DNA of 64,000 nt from Argentina anserina (GCF_933775445.1 NW_026089428.1:1-64000), one strand, 5' to 3'. Numbered from the stretch's first letter, positions 34,592-48,944 are shown. Notes: generated from the letters alone by a model not told the origin. Translations and numbers: made by a program.

Positions 34592-36614
34592 GGCTTCTGA
34601 TGCGAGTTTCTATTGTATTTGAGAGTTTTGCAAGTGTGGGAGTGTGTTTCTTTCAAACTGAGTATCTTTACTTCGTTTGCGTATCTTTACTATTCCAATT
34701 GTGTATCTTTACATCGTTTGCGTATCTTTACTATTCCAATTGTGTATCTTTACATCGTTTGCGTATCTTTACTATTCCAATTGTGTATCTTTTCATTTCT
34801 CGTTTGAGTATCTTTCTGTATGGCTTCTGATGCGAGTTTCTATTGTATTTCAGAGTTTTGCAAGTGTTGGAGTGTGGTTCTTTCAAACTGAGTATCTTTA
34901 CATCGTTTGCGTATCTTTACTATTCCAATTGTGTATCTTTTCATTTCTCGTTTGAGTATCTTTCTGTAAGGCTTCTGATGGGAGTTTCTATTGTATTTAA
35001 GAGTTTTGCAAGTGTGGGAGTGTGTTTCTTTCAAACTGAGTATCTTACCATCGTTTGCGTATCTTTACTATTCCAATTGTGTATCTTTTCATTTCTCGTT
35101 TGAGTATCTTTCTGTAAGGCTTCTGATGCGAGTTTCTATTGTATTTGAGAGTTTTGCAAGTGTGGGAGTGTGTTTCTTTCAAACTGAGTATCTTTACTTC
35201 GTTTGCGTATCTTTACTATTCCAATTGTGTATCTTTACATCGTTTGCGTATCTTTACTATTCCAATTGTGTATCTTTACATCGTTTGCGTATCTTTACTA
35301 TTCCAATTGTGATCTTTTCATTTCTCGTTTGAGTATCTTTCTGTAAGGCTTCTGATGCGAGTTTCTATTGTATTTGAGAGTTTTGCAAGTGTTGGAGTGT
35401 GGTTCTTTCAAACTGAGTATCTTTACATCGTTTGCGTATCTTTACTATTCCAATTGTGTATCTTTTCATTTCTCGTTTGAGTATCTTTCTGTAAGGCTTC
35501 TGATGCGAGTTTCTATTGTATTTGAGAGTTTTGCAAGTGCGGGAGTGTGTTTCTTTCAAACTGAGTATCTTTACATCGTTTGCGTATCTTTACTATTCCA
35601 ATTGTGTATCTTTTCATTTCTCGTTTGAGTATCTTTCTGTAAGGCTTTCTAATGCAAGTTTCTATTGAATTTGAGAGTTTTGCAAGTGTGGGAGTGTGTT
35701 TCTTTCAAACTGAGTATCTTTACATCGTTTGCGTATGTTTACTATTCCAATTGTGTATCTTTACATCGTTTGCGTATCTTTACTATTCCAATTGTGTATC
35801 TTTTCATTTCTCGTTTGAGTATCTTTCTGTAAGGCTTCTGATGCGAGTTTCTATTGTATTTGAGAGTTTTGCAAGTGTGGGAGTGTGTTTCTTTCAAACT
35901 GAGTATCTTTACATCGTTTGCGTATCTTTACTATTCGAATTGTGTATCTTTTCATTTCTCGTTTGAGTATCTTTCTGTAAGGCTTCTGATGCGAGTTTCT
36001 ATTGTATTTGAGAGTTTTGCAAGTGCGGGAGTGTGTTTCTTTCAAACTGAGTATCTTTACATCGTTTGCGTATCTTTACTATTCCAATTGTGTATCTTTT
36101 CATTTCTCGTTTGAGTATCTTTCTGTAAGGCTTTCTAATGCGAGTTTCTATTGAATTTGAGAGTTTTGCAAGTGTGGGACTGTGTTTCTTTCAAACTGAG
36201 TATCTTTACATCGTTTGCGTATCTTTACTATTCCAATTGTGTATCTTTTCATTTCTCGTTTGAGTATCTTTCTGTAAGGCTTTCTGATGCGAGTTTCTAT
36301 TGAATTTGAGAGTTTTGCAAGTGCGGGAGTGTGTTTCTTTCAAACTGAGTATCTTTACATCGTTTGCGTATCTTAACTATTCCAATTGTGATCTTTTCAT
36401 TTCTCGTTTGAGTATCTTTCTGTAAGGCTTCTGATGCGAGTTTCTATTGTATTTGAGAGTTTTGCAAGTGTGGGAGTGTGTTTCTTTCAAACTGAGTATC
36501 TTTACATCGTTTGCGTATCTTTACTATTCCAATTGTGTATCTTTACATCGTTTGCGTATCTTTACTATTCCAATTGTTTATCTTTTCATTTCTCGTTTGA
36601 GTATCTTTCTGTAA

Positions 36615-39600
36615 GGCTTCTGATGCGAGTTTCTATTGTATTTGAGATTTTTGCAAGTGTGGGAGTGTGTTTCTTTCAAACTGAGTATCTTTACATCCTT
36701 TGCGTATCTTTACTATTCCAATTGTGTATCTTTACATCGTTTGCGTATCTTTACTATTCCAATTGTGTATCTTTACATCGTTTGCGTATCTTTACTATTC
36801 CAATTGTGTATCTTTACATCGTTTGCGTATCTTTACTATTCGAATTGTGTATCTTTTCATTTCACGTTTGAGTATCTTTCTGTAAGGCTTCTGATTCGAG
36901 TTTCTATTGTATTTGAGAGTTTTGCAAGTGTTGGAGTGTGGTTCTTTCAAACAGAGTATCTTTACATCGTTTGCGTATCTTTACTATTCCAATTGTGTAT
37001 CTTTACATCGTTTGCGTATCTTTACTATTCCAATTGTGATCTTTTCATTTCTCGTTTGAGTATCTTTTTGTAAGGCTTCTGATGCGAGTTTCTATTATAT
37101 TTGAGAGTTTGGCAAGTGTGGGAGTGTGTTTCTTTCAAACTGAGTATCTTTACATCGTTTGCGTATCTTTACTATTCCAATTGTGTATCTTTACATCGTT
37201 TGCGTATCTTTACTATTCCAATTGTGTATCTTTTCATTTCTCGTTTGAGTATCTTTCTGTAAGGCTTCTGATGCGAGTTTCTATTGTATTTGAGAGTTTT
37301 GCAAGTGCGGGAGTGTGTTTCTTTCAAACTGAGTATCTTTACATCGTTTGCGTATCTTTACTATTCCAATTGTGTATCTTTTCATTTCTCGTTTGAGTAT
37401 CTTTCTGTAAGGCTTTCTAATGCAAGTTTCTATTGAATTTGAGAGTTTTGCAAGTGTGGGAGTGTGTTTCTTTCAAACTGAGTATCTTTACATCGTTTGC
37501 GTATGTTTACTATTCCAATTGAGTATCTTTACATCGTTTGCGTATCTTTACTATTCCAATTGTGTATCTTTTCATTTCTCGTTTGAGTATCTTTCTGTAA
37601 GGCTTCTGATGCGAGTTTCTATTGTATTTGAGAGTTTTCCAAGTGTGGGAGTGTGTTTCTTTCAAACTGAGTATCTTTACATCGTTTGCGTATCTTTACT
37701 ATTCGAATTGTGTATTTTTTCATTTCTCGTTTGAGTATCTTTCTGTAAGGCTTCTGATGCGAGTTTCTATTGTATTTGAGAGTTTTGCAAGTGCGGGAGT
37801 GTGTTTCTTTCAAACTGAGTATCTTTACATCGTTTGCGTATCTTTACTATTCCATTTGTGTATCTTTACATCGTTTGCGTATCTTAACTATTCCAATTGT
37901 GATCTTTTCATTTCTCGTTTGAGTATCTTTCTGTAAGGCTTCTGATGCGAGTTTCTATTGTATTTGAGAGTTTTGCAAGTGTGGGAGTGTGTTTCTTTCA
38001 AACTGAGTATCTTTACATCGTTTGCGTATCTTTACTATTCCAATTGTGTATCTTTTCATTTCTCGTTTGAGTATCTTTCTGTAAGGCTTTCTGATGCGAG
38101 TTTCTATTGAATTTGAGAGTTTTGCAAGTGCGGGAGTGTGTTTCTTTCAAACTGAGTATCTTTACATCGTTTGCGTATCTTTACTATTCCATTTGTGTAT
38201 CTTTACATCGTTTGCGTATCTTAACTATTCCAATTGTGATCTTTTCATTTCTCGTTTGAGTATCTTTCTGTAAGGCTTCTGATGCGAGTTTCTATTGTAT
38301 TTGAGAGTTTTGCAAGTGTGGGAGTGTGTTTCTTTCAAACTGAGTATCTTTACTATTACAATTGTGTATCTTTACATCGTTTGCGTATCTTTACTATTCC
38401 AATTGTGTATCTTTACATCGTTTGCGTATCTTTACTATTCGAATTGTGTATCTTTTCATTTCACGTTTGAGTATCTTTCTGTAAGGCTTCTGATTCGAGT
38501 TTCTATTGTATTTGAGAGTTTTGCAAGTGTTGGAGTGTGGTTCTTTCAAACTGAGTATCTTTACATCGTTTGCGTATCTTTACTATTCAAATTGTGTATC
38601 TTTACATCGTTTGCGTATCTTTACTATTCCAATTGTGTATCTTTTCATTTCTCGTTTGACTATCTTTCTGTAAGGCTTCTGATGGGAGTTTCTATTGTAT
38701 TTGAGAGTTTTGCAAGTGTGGGAGTGTGTTTCTTTCAAACTGAGTATCTTTACATCGTTTGCGTATCTTTACTATTCCAATTGTGTATCTTTTCATTTCT
38801 CGTTTGAGTATCTTTCTGTAAGGCTTCTGATGCGAGTTTCTATTGTATTTGAGAGTTTTGCAAGTGTGGGAGTGTGTTTCTTTCAAACTGAGTATCTTTA
38901 CATCGTTTGCGTATCTTTACTATTCCAATTGTGTATCTTTTCATTTCTCGTTTGAGTATCTTTCTGTAAGGCTTCTGATGCGAGTTTCTACTGTATTTGA
39001 GAGTTTTGCAAGTGTGGGAATGTGGTTCTTTCAAACAGAGTATCTTTACATCGTTTGCGTATCTTTACTATTCCAATTGTGTATCTTTACATCGTTTGCG
39101 TATCTTTACTATTCCAATTGTGATCTTTTCATTTCTCGTTTGAGTATCTTTCTGTAAGGCTTCTGATGCGAGTTTCTATTGTATTTGAGAGTTTTGCAAG
39201 TGTGGGAGTGTGTTTCTTTCAAACTGAGTATCTTTACATCGTTTGCGTATCTTTACTATTCCAATTGTGTATCTTTTCATTTCTCGTTTGAGTATCTTTC
39301 TGTAAGGCTTCTGATGCGAGTTTCTATTGTATTTGAGATTTTTGCAAGTGTGGGAGTGTGTTTCTTTCAAACTGAGTATCTTTACATCGTTTGCGTATCT
39401 TTACTATTCCAATTGTGTATCTTTACATCGTTTGCGTATCTTTACTATTCCAATTGTGATCTTTTCATTTCTCGTTTGAGTATCTTTCTGTAAGGCTTCT
39501 GATGCGAGTTTCTATTGTATTTGAGAGTTTTGCAAGTGTGGGAGTGTGTTTCTTTCAAACTGAGTATCTTTACATCGTTTGCGTATCTTTACTATTCCAA

Positions 39601-40857
39601 TTGTGTATCTTTTCATTTCTCGTTTGAGTATCTTTCTGTAAGGCTTCTGATGCGAGTTTCTATTGTATTTGAGATTTTTGCAAGTGTGGGAGTGTGTTTC
39701 TTTCAAACTGAGTATCTTTACATCCTTTGCGTATCTTTACTATTCTAATTGTGTATCTTTACATCGTTTGCGTATCTTTACTATTCCAATTGTGTATCTT
39801 TACATCGTTTGCGTATCTTTACTATTCCAATTGTGTATCTTTACATCGTTTGCGTATCTTTACTATTCGAATTGTGTATCTTTTCATTTCACGTTTGAGT
39901 ATCTTTCTGTAAGGCTTCTGATTCGAGTTTCTATTGTATTTGAGAGTTTTGCTAGTGTTGGAGTGTGGTTCTTTCAAACAGAGTATCTTTACATCGTTTG
40001 CGTATCTTTACTATTCCAATTGTGTATCTTTACATCGTTTGCGTATCTTTACTATTCCAATTGTGATCTTTTCATTTCTCGTTTGAGTATCTTTTTGTAA
40101 GGCTTCTGATGCGAGTTTCTATTATATTTGAGAGTTTGGCAAGTGTGGGAGTGTGTTTCTTTCAAACTGAGTATCTTTACATCGTTTGCGTATCTTTACT
40201 ATTCCAATTGTGTATCTTTACATCGTTTGCGTATCTTTACTATTCCAATTGTGTATCTTTTCATTTCTCGTTTGAGTATCTTTCTGTAAGGCTTCTGATG
40301 CGAGTTTCTATTGTATTTGAGAGTTTTGCAAGTGCGGGAGTGTGTTTCTTTCAAACTGAGTATCTTTACATCGTTTGCGTATCTTTACTATTCCAATTGT
40401 GTATCTTTTCATTTCTCGTTTGAGTATCTTTCTGTAAGGCTTTCTAATGCAAGTTTCTATTGAATTTGAGAGTTTTGCAAGTGTGGGAGTGTGTTTCTTT
40501 CAAACTGAGTATCTTTACATCGTTTGCGTATGTTTACTATTCCAATTGTGTATCTTTACATCGTTTGCGTATCTTTACTATTCCAATTGTGTATCTTTTC
40601 ATTTCTCGTTTGAGTATCTTTCTGTAAGGCTTCTGATGCGAGTTTCTATTGTATTTGAGAGTTTTGCAAGTGTGGGAGTGTGTTTCTTTCAAACTGAGTA
40701 TCTTTACATCGTTTGCGTATCTTTACTATTCGAATTGTGTATCTTTTCATTTCTCGTTTGAGTATCTTTCTGTAAGTCTTCTGATGCGAGTTTCTATTGT
40801 ATTTGAGAGTTTTGCAAGTGCGGGAGTGTGTTTCTTTCAAACTGAGTATCTTTACAT
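36615..40857 (+). repeat. 3,027-bp higher-order repeat
   Basis: The series starting at 36615 recurs from 39642 at a constant 3,027-bp displacement for about 1.2 kb. Both begin with a GAGATTTTTGC head followed by a four-module monomer whose first module reads TACATCCTTTGCG. Shared later markers are CTGATTCGAG, CTTTTTGTAAGG, ATTATATTTG with GAGTTTGGC, and CTATTCGAATTG. A third copy lies far away at 53146 to about 54260. That copy and the one at 39642 share CTATTCTAATTG and TTTGCTAGTG, which the 36615 copy lacks. Confidence 0.85.
38344..38365 (+). repeat. Isolated 22-bp half-module
   Basis: Directly after a normal head ending CAAACTGA comes only the second half of a 41-bp module, GTATCTTTACTATTAC then AATTGT; the 19-bp first half is missing. 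A near-equivalent lies at 41332-41353 (GTATCTTTACAATTCC then AATTGT). Loss of exactly one 19-bp unit supports the 19+22 substructure of the module. Confidence 0.85.
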
Positions 40858-43115
40858 CGTTTGCGTATCTTTACTATTCCAATTGTGTATCTTTTCATTT
40901 CTCGTTTGAGTATCTTTCTGTAAGGCTTTCTAATGCGAGTTTCTATTGAATTTGAGAGTTTTGCAAGTGTGGGACTGTGTTTCTTTCAAACTGAGTATCT
41001 TTACATCGTTTGCGTATCTTTACTATTCCAATTGTGTATCTTTTCATTTCTCGTTTGAGTATCTTTCTGTAAGGCTTTCTGATGCGAGTTTCTATTGAAT
41101 TTGAGAGTTTTGCAAGTGCGGGAGTGTGTTTCTTTCAAACTGAGTATCTTTACATCGTTTGCGTATCTTTACTATTCCAATTGTGTATCTTTACATCGTT
41201 TGCGTATCTTAACTATTCCAATTGTGATCTTTTCATTTCTCGTTTGAGTATCTTTCTGTAAGGCTTCTGATGCGAGTTTCTATTGTATTTGAGAGTTTTG
41301 CAAGTGTGGGAGTGTGTTTCTTTCAAACTGAGTATCTTTACAATTCCAATTGTGTATCTTTACATCGTTTGCGTATCTTTACTATTCCAATTGTGTATCT
41401 TTACATCGTTTGCGTATCTTTACTATTCCAATTGTGTATCTTTACATCGTTTGCGTATCTTTACTATTCGAATTGTGTATCTTTTCATTTCACGTTTGAG
41501 TATCTTTCTGTAAGGCTTCTGATTCGAGTTTCTATTGTATTTGAGAGTTTTGCAAGTGTTGGAGGGTGGTTCTTTCAAACTGAGTATCTTTACATCGTTT
41601 GCGTATCTTTACTATTCCAATTGTGTATCTTTTCATTTCTCGTTTGACTATCTTTCTGTAAGGCTTCTGATGGGAGTTTCTATTGTATTTGAGAGTTTTG
41701 CAAGTGTGGGAGTGTGTTTCTTTCAAACTGAGTATCTTTACATCGTTTGCGTATCTTTACTATTCCAATTGTGTATCTTTTCATTTCTCGTTTGAGTATC
41801 TTTCTGTAAGGCTTCTGATGCGAGTTTCTACTGTATTTGAGAGTTTTGCAAGTGTGGGAGTGTGGTTCTTTCAAACAGAGTATCTTTACATCGTTTGCGT
41901 ATCTTTACTATTCCAATTGTGTATCTTTACATCGTTTGCGTATCTTTACTATTCCAATTGTGATCTTTTCATTTCTCGTTTGAGTATCTTTCTGTAAGGC
42001 TTCTGATGCGAGTTTCTATTGTATTTGAGAGTTTTGCAAGTGTGGGAGTGTGTTTCTTTCAAACTGAGTCTCTTTACATCGTTTGCGTATCTTTACTATT
42101 CCAATTGTGTATCTTTTCATTTCTCGTTTGAGTATCTTTCTGTAAGGCTTTCTGATGCGAGTTTCTATTGAATTTGAGAGTTTTGCAAGTGTGGGAGTGT
42201 GTTTCTTTCAAACTGAGTATCTTTACATCGTTTGCGTATCTTTACTATTCCAATTGTGTATCTTTTCATTTCTCGTTTGAGTATCTTTCTGTAAGGCTTC
42301 TGATGCGAGTTTCTATTGTATTTGAGAGTTTTGCAAGTGTGGGAGTGTGTTTCTTTCAAACTGAGTATCTTTACATCGTTTGCGTATCTTTACTATTCCA
42401 ATTGTGTATCTTTTCATTTCTCGTTTGAGTATCTTTCTGTAAGGCTTTCTGATGCGAGTTTCTATTGAATTTGAGAGTTTTGCAAGTGTGGGAGTGTGTT
42501 TCTTTCAAACTGAGTATCTTTACATCGTTTGCGTATCTTTACTATTCCAATTGTGTATCTTTTCATTTCTCGTTTGAGTATCTTTCTGTAAGGCTTCTGA
42601 TGCGAGTTTCTATTGTATTTGAGATTTTTGCAAGTGTGGGAGTGTGTTTCTTTCAAACTGAGTATCTTTACATCGTTTGCGTATCTTTACTATTCCAATT
42701 GTGTATCTTTACATCGTTTGCGTATCTTTACTATTCCAATTGTGATCTTTTCATTTCTCGTTTGAGTATCTTTCTGTAAGGCTTCTGATGCGAGTTTCTA
42801 TTGTATTTGAGAGTTTTGCAAGTGTGGGAGTGTGTTTCTTTCAAACTGAGTATCTTTACATCGTTTGCGTATCTTTACTATTCCAATTGTGTATCTTTTC
42901 ATTTCTCGTTTGAGTATCTTTCTGTAAGGCTTCTGATGCGAGTTTCTACTGTATTTGAGAGTTTTGCAAGTGTGGGAGTGTGGTTCTTTCAAACAGAGTA
43001 TCTTTACATCGTTTGCGTATCTTTACTATTCCAATTGTGTATCTTTACATCGTTTGCGTATCTTTACTATTCCAATTGTGAACTTTTCATTTCTCGTTTG
43101 AGTATCTTTCTGTAA

Positions 43116-43386
43116 GGCTTCTGATGCGAGTTTCTATTGTATTTGAGAGTTTTGCAAGTGTGGGAGTGTGTTTCTTTCAAACTGAGTATCTTTACATCGT
43201 TTGCGTATCTTTACTATTCCAATTGTGTATCTTTACATCGTTTGCGTATCTTTACTATTCCAATTGTGTATCTTTACATCGTTTGCGTATCTTTACTATT
43301 CCAATTGTGTATCTTTACATCGTTTGCGTATCTTTACTATTCCAATTGTGTATCTTTTCATTTCACGTTTGAGTATCTTTCTGTAA
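43116..43386 (+). repeat. 271-bp monomer (n=4), example
   Basis: A monomer with four consecutive, nearly identical 41-bp modules between an ordinary head and a tail reading TTCACGTTTGAG. It is the first monomer of the 754-bp higher-order repeat. This size class is typical of roughly 36-57 kb; one further 271-bp monomer at 60238-60508 arose through a hybrid module. Confidence 0.93.
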
Positions 43387-44665
43387 GGCTTCTGATGCGA
43401 GTTTCTATTGTATTTGAGAGTTTTGCAAGTGTTGGAGTGTGGTTCTTTCAAACTGAGTATCTTTACATCGTTTGCGTATCTTTACTATTCCAATTGTGAT
43501 CTTTTCATTTCTCGTTTGAGTATCTTTCTGTAAGGCTTCTGATGCGAGTTTCTATTGTATTTGAGAGTTTTGCAAGTGTGGGAGTGTGTTTCTTTCAAAC
43601 TGAGTATCTTTACATCGTTTGCGTATCTTTACTATTCCAATTGTGTATCTTTTCATTTCTCGTTTGAGTATCTTTCTGTAAGGCTTCTGATGCGAGTTTC
43701 TACTGTATTTGAGAGTTTTGCAAGTGTGGGAGTGTGGTTCTTTCAAACAGAGTATCTTTACATCGTTTGCGTATCTTTACTATTCCAATTGTGTATCTTT
43801 ACATCGTTTGCGTATCTTTACTATTCCAATTGTGAACTTTTCATTTCTCGTTTGAGTATCTTTCTGTAAGGCTTCTGATGCGAGTTTCTATTGTATTTGA
43901 GAGTTTTGCAAGTGTGGGAGTGTGTTTCTTTCAAACTGAGTATCTTTACATCGTTTGCGTATCTTTACTATTCCAATTGTGTATCTTTACATCGTTTGCG
44001 TATCTTTACTATTCCAATTGTGTATCTTTACATCGTTTGCGTATCTTTACTATTCCAATTGTGTATCTTTACATCGTTTGCGTATCTTTACTATTCCAAT
44101 TGTGTATCTTTTCATTTCACGTTTGAGTATCTTTCTGTAAGGCTTCTGATGCGAGTTTCTATTGTATTTGAGAGTTTTGCAAGTGTTGGAGTGTGGTTCT
44201 TTCAAACTGAGTATCTTTACATCGTTTGCGTATCTTTACTATTCCAATTGTGTATCTTTACATCGTTTGCGTATCTTTACTATTCCAATTGTGTATCTTT
44301 TCATTTCTCGTTTGAGTATCTTTCTGTAAGGCTTCTGATGCGAGTTTCTATTGTATTTGAGAGTTTTGCAAGTGTGGGAGTGTGTTTCTTTCAAACTGAG
44401 TATCTTTACATCGTTTGCGTATCTTTACTATTCCAATTGTGTATCTTTTCATTTCTCGTTTGAGTATCTTTCTGTAAGGCTTCTGATGCGAGTTTCTACT
44501 GTATTTGAGAGTTTTGCAAGTGTGGGAGTGTGGTTCTTTCAAACAGAGTATCTTTACATCGTTTGCGTATCTTTACTATTCCAATTGTGTATCTTTACAT
44601 CGTTTGCGTATCTTTACTATTCCAATTGTGATCTTTTCATTTCTCGTTTCAGTATCTTTCTGTAA
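43116..44665 (+). repeat. 754-bp higher-order repeat, block 1 (two copies)
   Basis: The unit is four monomers: 271 + 147 + 148 + 188 = 754 bp. Copy 1 is 43116-43869. Copy 2 is 43870-44665 and is 42 bp longer, because its second monomer has two modules and no 1-bp deletion. The junction GTGAACTTTTC marks the 188-bp monomers just before each copy. Confidence 0.9.
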
Positions 44666-46387
44666 GGCTTCTGATGCGAGTTTCTATTGTATTTGAGAGT
44701 TTTGCAAGTGTGGGAGTGTGTTTCTTTCAAACTGAGTATCTTTACATCGTTTGCGTATCTTTACTATTCCAATTGTGTATCTTTACATCGTTTGCGTATC
44801 TTTACTATTCCAATTGTGTATCTTTTCATTTCTCGTTTGAGTATCTTTCTGTAAGGCTTCTGATGCGAGTTTCTATTGTATTTGAGAGTTTTGCAAGTGT
44901 TGGAGTGTGGTTCTTTCAAACTGAGTATCTTTACATCGTTTGCGTATCTTTACTATTCCAATTGTGTATCTTTACATCGTTTGCGTATCTTTACTATTCC
45001 AATTGTGTATCTTTTCATTTCTCGTTTGAGTATCTTTCTGTAAGGCTTCTGATGCGAGTTTCTATTGTATTTGAGAGTTTTGCAAGTGTGGGAGTGTGTT
45101 TCTTTCAAACTGAGTATCTTTACATCGTTTGCGTATCTTTACTATTCCAATTGTGTATCTTTTCATTTCTCGTTTGAGTATCTTTCTGTAAGGCTTCTGA
45201 TGCGAGTTTCTACTGTATTTGAGAGTTTTGCAAGTGTGGGAATGTGGTTCTTTCAAACAGAGTATCTTTACATCGTTTGCGTATCTTTACTATTCCAATT
45301 GTGTATCTTTACATCGTTTGCGTATCTTTACTATTCCAATTGTGATCTTTTCATTTCTCGTTTGAGTATCTTTCTGTAAGGCTTCTGATGCGAGTTTCTA
45401 TTGTATTTGAGAGTTTTGCAAGTGTGGGAGTGTGTTTCTTTCAAACTGAGTATCTTTACATCGTTTGCGTATCTTTACTATTCCAATTGTGTATCTTTTC
45501 ATTTCTCGTTTGAGTATCTTTCTGTAAGGCTTCTGATGCGAGTTTCTATTGTATTTGAGATTTTTGCAAGTGTGGGAGTGTGTTTCTTTCAAACTGAGTA
45601 TCTTTACATCGTTTGCGTATCTTTACTATTCCAATTGTGTATCTTTACATCGTTTGCGTATCTTTACTATTCCAATTGTGATCTTTTCATTTCTCGTTTG
45701 AGTATCTTTCTGTAAGGCTTCTGATGCGAGTTTCTATTGTATTTGAGAGTTTTGCAAGTGTGGGAGTGTGTTTCTTTCAAACTGAGTATCTTTACATCGT
45801 TTGCGTATCTTTACTATTCCAATTGTGTATCTTTTCATTTCTCGTTTGAGTATCTTTCTGTAAGGCTTCTGATGCGAGTTTCTATTGTATTTGAGATTTT
45901 TGCAAGTGTGGGAGTGTGTTTCTTTCAAACTGAGTATCTTTACATCGTTTGCGTATCTTTACTATTCCAATTGTGTATCTTTACATCGTTTGCGTATCTT
46001 TACTATTCCAATTGTGATCTTTTCATTTCTCGTTTGAGTATCTTTCTGTAAGGCTTCTGATGCGAGTTTCTATTGTATTTGAGAGTTTTGCAAGTGTGGG
46101 AGTGTGTTTCTTTCAAACTGAGTATCTTTACATCGTTTGCGTATCTTTACTATTCCAATTGTGTATCTTTTCATTTCTCGTTTGAGTATCTTTCTGTAAG
46201 GCTTCTGATGCGAGTTTCTACTGTATTTGAGAGTTTTGCAAGTGTGGGAGTGTGGTTCTTTCAAACAGAGTATCTTTACATCGTTTGCGTATCTTTACTA
46301 TTCCAATTGTGTATCTTTACATCGTTTGCGTATCTTTACTATTCCAATTGTGAAATTTTCATTTCTCGTTTGAGTATCTTTCTGTAA

Positions 46388-47937
46388 GGCTTCTGATGCG
46401 AGTTTCTATTGAATTTGAGAGTTTTGCAAGTGTGGGAGTGTGTTTCTTTCAAACTGAGTATCTTTACATCGTTTGCGTATCTTTACTATTCCAATTGTGT
46501 ATCTTTACATCGTTTGCGTATCTTTACTATTCCAATTGTGTATCTTTACATCGTTTGCGTATCTTTACTATTCCAATTGTGTATCTTTACATCGTTTGCG
46601 TATCTTTACTATTCCAATTGTGTATCTTTTCATTTCACGTTTGAGTATCTTTCTGTAAGGCTTCTGATGCGAGTTTCTATTGTATTTGAGAGTTTTGCAA
46701 GTGTTGGAGTGTGGTTCTTTCAAACTGAGTATCTTTACATCGTTTGCGTATCTTTACTATTCCAATTGTGATCTTTTCATTTCTCGTTTGAGTATCTTTC
46801 TGTAAGGCTTCTGATGCGAGTTTCTATTGTATTTGAGAGTTTTGCAAGTGTGGGAGTGTGTTTCTTTCAAACTGAGTATCTTTACATCGTTTGCGTATCT
46901 TTACTATTCCAATTGTGTATCTTTTCATTTCTCGTTTGAGTATCTTTCTGTAAGGCTTCTGATGCGAGTTTCTACTGTATTTGAGAGTTTTGCAAGTGTG
47001 GGAGTGTGGTTCTTTCAAACAGAGTATCTTTACATCGTTTGCGTATCTTTACTATTCCAATTGTGTATCTTTACATCGTTTGCGTATCTTTACTATTCCA
47101 ATTGTGAACTTTTCATTTCTCGTTTGAGTATCTTTCTGTAAGGCTTCTGATGCGAGTTTCTATTGTATTTGAGAGTTTTGCAAGTGTGGGAGTGTGTTTC
47201 TTTCAAACTGAGTATCTTTACATCGTTTGCGTATCTTTACTATTCCAATTGTGTATCTTTACATCGTTTGCGTATCTTTACTATTCCAATTGTGTATCTT
47301 TACATCGTTTGCGTATCTTTACTATTCCAATTGTGTATCTTTACATCGTTTGCGTATCTTTACTATTCCAATTGTGTATCTTTTCATTTCACGTTTGAGT
47401 ATCTTTCTGTAAGGCTTCTGATGCGAGTTTCTATTGTATTTGAGAGTTTTGCAAGTGTTGGAGTGTGGTTCTTTCAAACTGAGTATCTTTACATCGTTTG
47501 CGTATCTTTACTATTCCAATTGTGTATCTTTACATCGTTTGCGTATCTTTACTATTCCAATTGTGTATCTTTTCATTTCTCGTTTGAGTATCTTTCTGTA
47601 AGGCTTCTGATGCGAGTTTCTATTGTATTTGAGAGTTTTGCAAGTGTGGGAGTGTGTTTCTTTCAAACTGAGTATCTTTACATCGTTTGCGTATCTTTAC
47701 TATTCCAATTGTGTATCTTTTCATTTCTCGTTTGAGTATCTTTCTGTAAGGCTTCTGATGCGAGTTTCTACTGTATTTGAGAGTTTTGCAAGTGTGGGAG
47801 TGTGGTTCTTTCAAACAGAGTATCTTTACATCGTTTGCGTATCTTTACTATTCCAATTGTGTATCTTTACATCGTTTGCGTATCTTTACTATTCCAATTG
47901 TGATCTTTTCATTTCTCGTTTCAGTATCTTTCTGTAA
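46388..47937 (+). repeat. 754-bp higher-order repeat, block 2 (two copies)
   Basis: Same four-monomer unit as block 1: 46388-47141 (754 bp) and 47142-47937 (796 bp). The monomer just before it carries GTGAAATTTTC (about 46350), a one-step derivative of GTGAACTTTTC. As in block 1, the last copy is the 42-bp-longer form. Confidence 0.9.
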
Positions 47938-48944
47938 GGCTTCTGATGCGAGTTTCTATTGTATTTGAGAGTTTTGCAAGTGTGGGAGTGTGTTTCTTTC
48001 AAACTGAGTATCTTTACATCGTTTGCGTATCTTTACTATTCCAATTGTGTATCTTTACATCGTTTGCGTATCTTTACTATTCCAATTGTGATCTTTTCAT
48101 TTCTCGTTTGAGTATCTTTCTGTAAGGCTTCTGATGCGAGTTTCTATTGTATTTGAGAGTTTTGCAAGTGTTGGAGTGTGGTTCTTTCAAACTGAGTATC
48201 TTTACATCGTTTGCGTATCTTTACTATTCCAATTGTGTATCTTTACATCGTTTGCGTATCTTTACTATTCCAATTGTGTATCTTTTCATTTCTCGTTTGA
48301 GTATCTTTCTGTAAGGCTTCTGATGCGAGTTTCTATTGTATTTGAGAGTTTTGCAAGTGTGGGAGTGTGTTTCTTTCAAACTGAGTATCTTTACATCGTT
48401 TGCGTATCTTTACTATTCCAATTGTGTATCTTTTCATTTCTCGTTTGAGTATCTTTCTGTAAGGCTTCTGATGCGAGTTTCTACTGTATTTGAGAGTTTT
48501 GCAAGTGTGGGAATGTGGTTCTTTCAAACAGAGTATCTTTACATCGTTTGCGTATCTTTACTATTCCAATTGTGTATCTTTACATCGTTTGCGTATCTTT
48601 ACTATTCCAATTGTGATCTTTTCATTTCTCGTTTGAGTATCTTTCTGTAAGGCTTCTGATGCGAGTTTCTATTGTATTTGAGAGTTTTGCAAGTGTGGGA
48701 GTGTGTTTCTTTCAAACTGAGTATCTTTACATCGTTTGCGTATCTTTACTATTCCAATTGTGTATCTTTTCATTTCTCGTTTGAGTATCTTTCTGTAAGG
48801 CTTCTGATGCGAGTTTCTATTGTATTTGAGATTTTTGCAAGTGTGGGAGTGTGTTTCTTTCAAACTGAGTATCTTTACATCGTTTGCGTATCTTTACTAT
48901 TCCAATTGTGTATCTTTACATCGTTTGCGTATCTTTACTATTCC

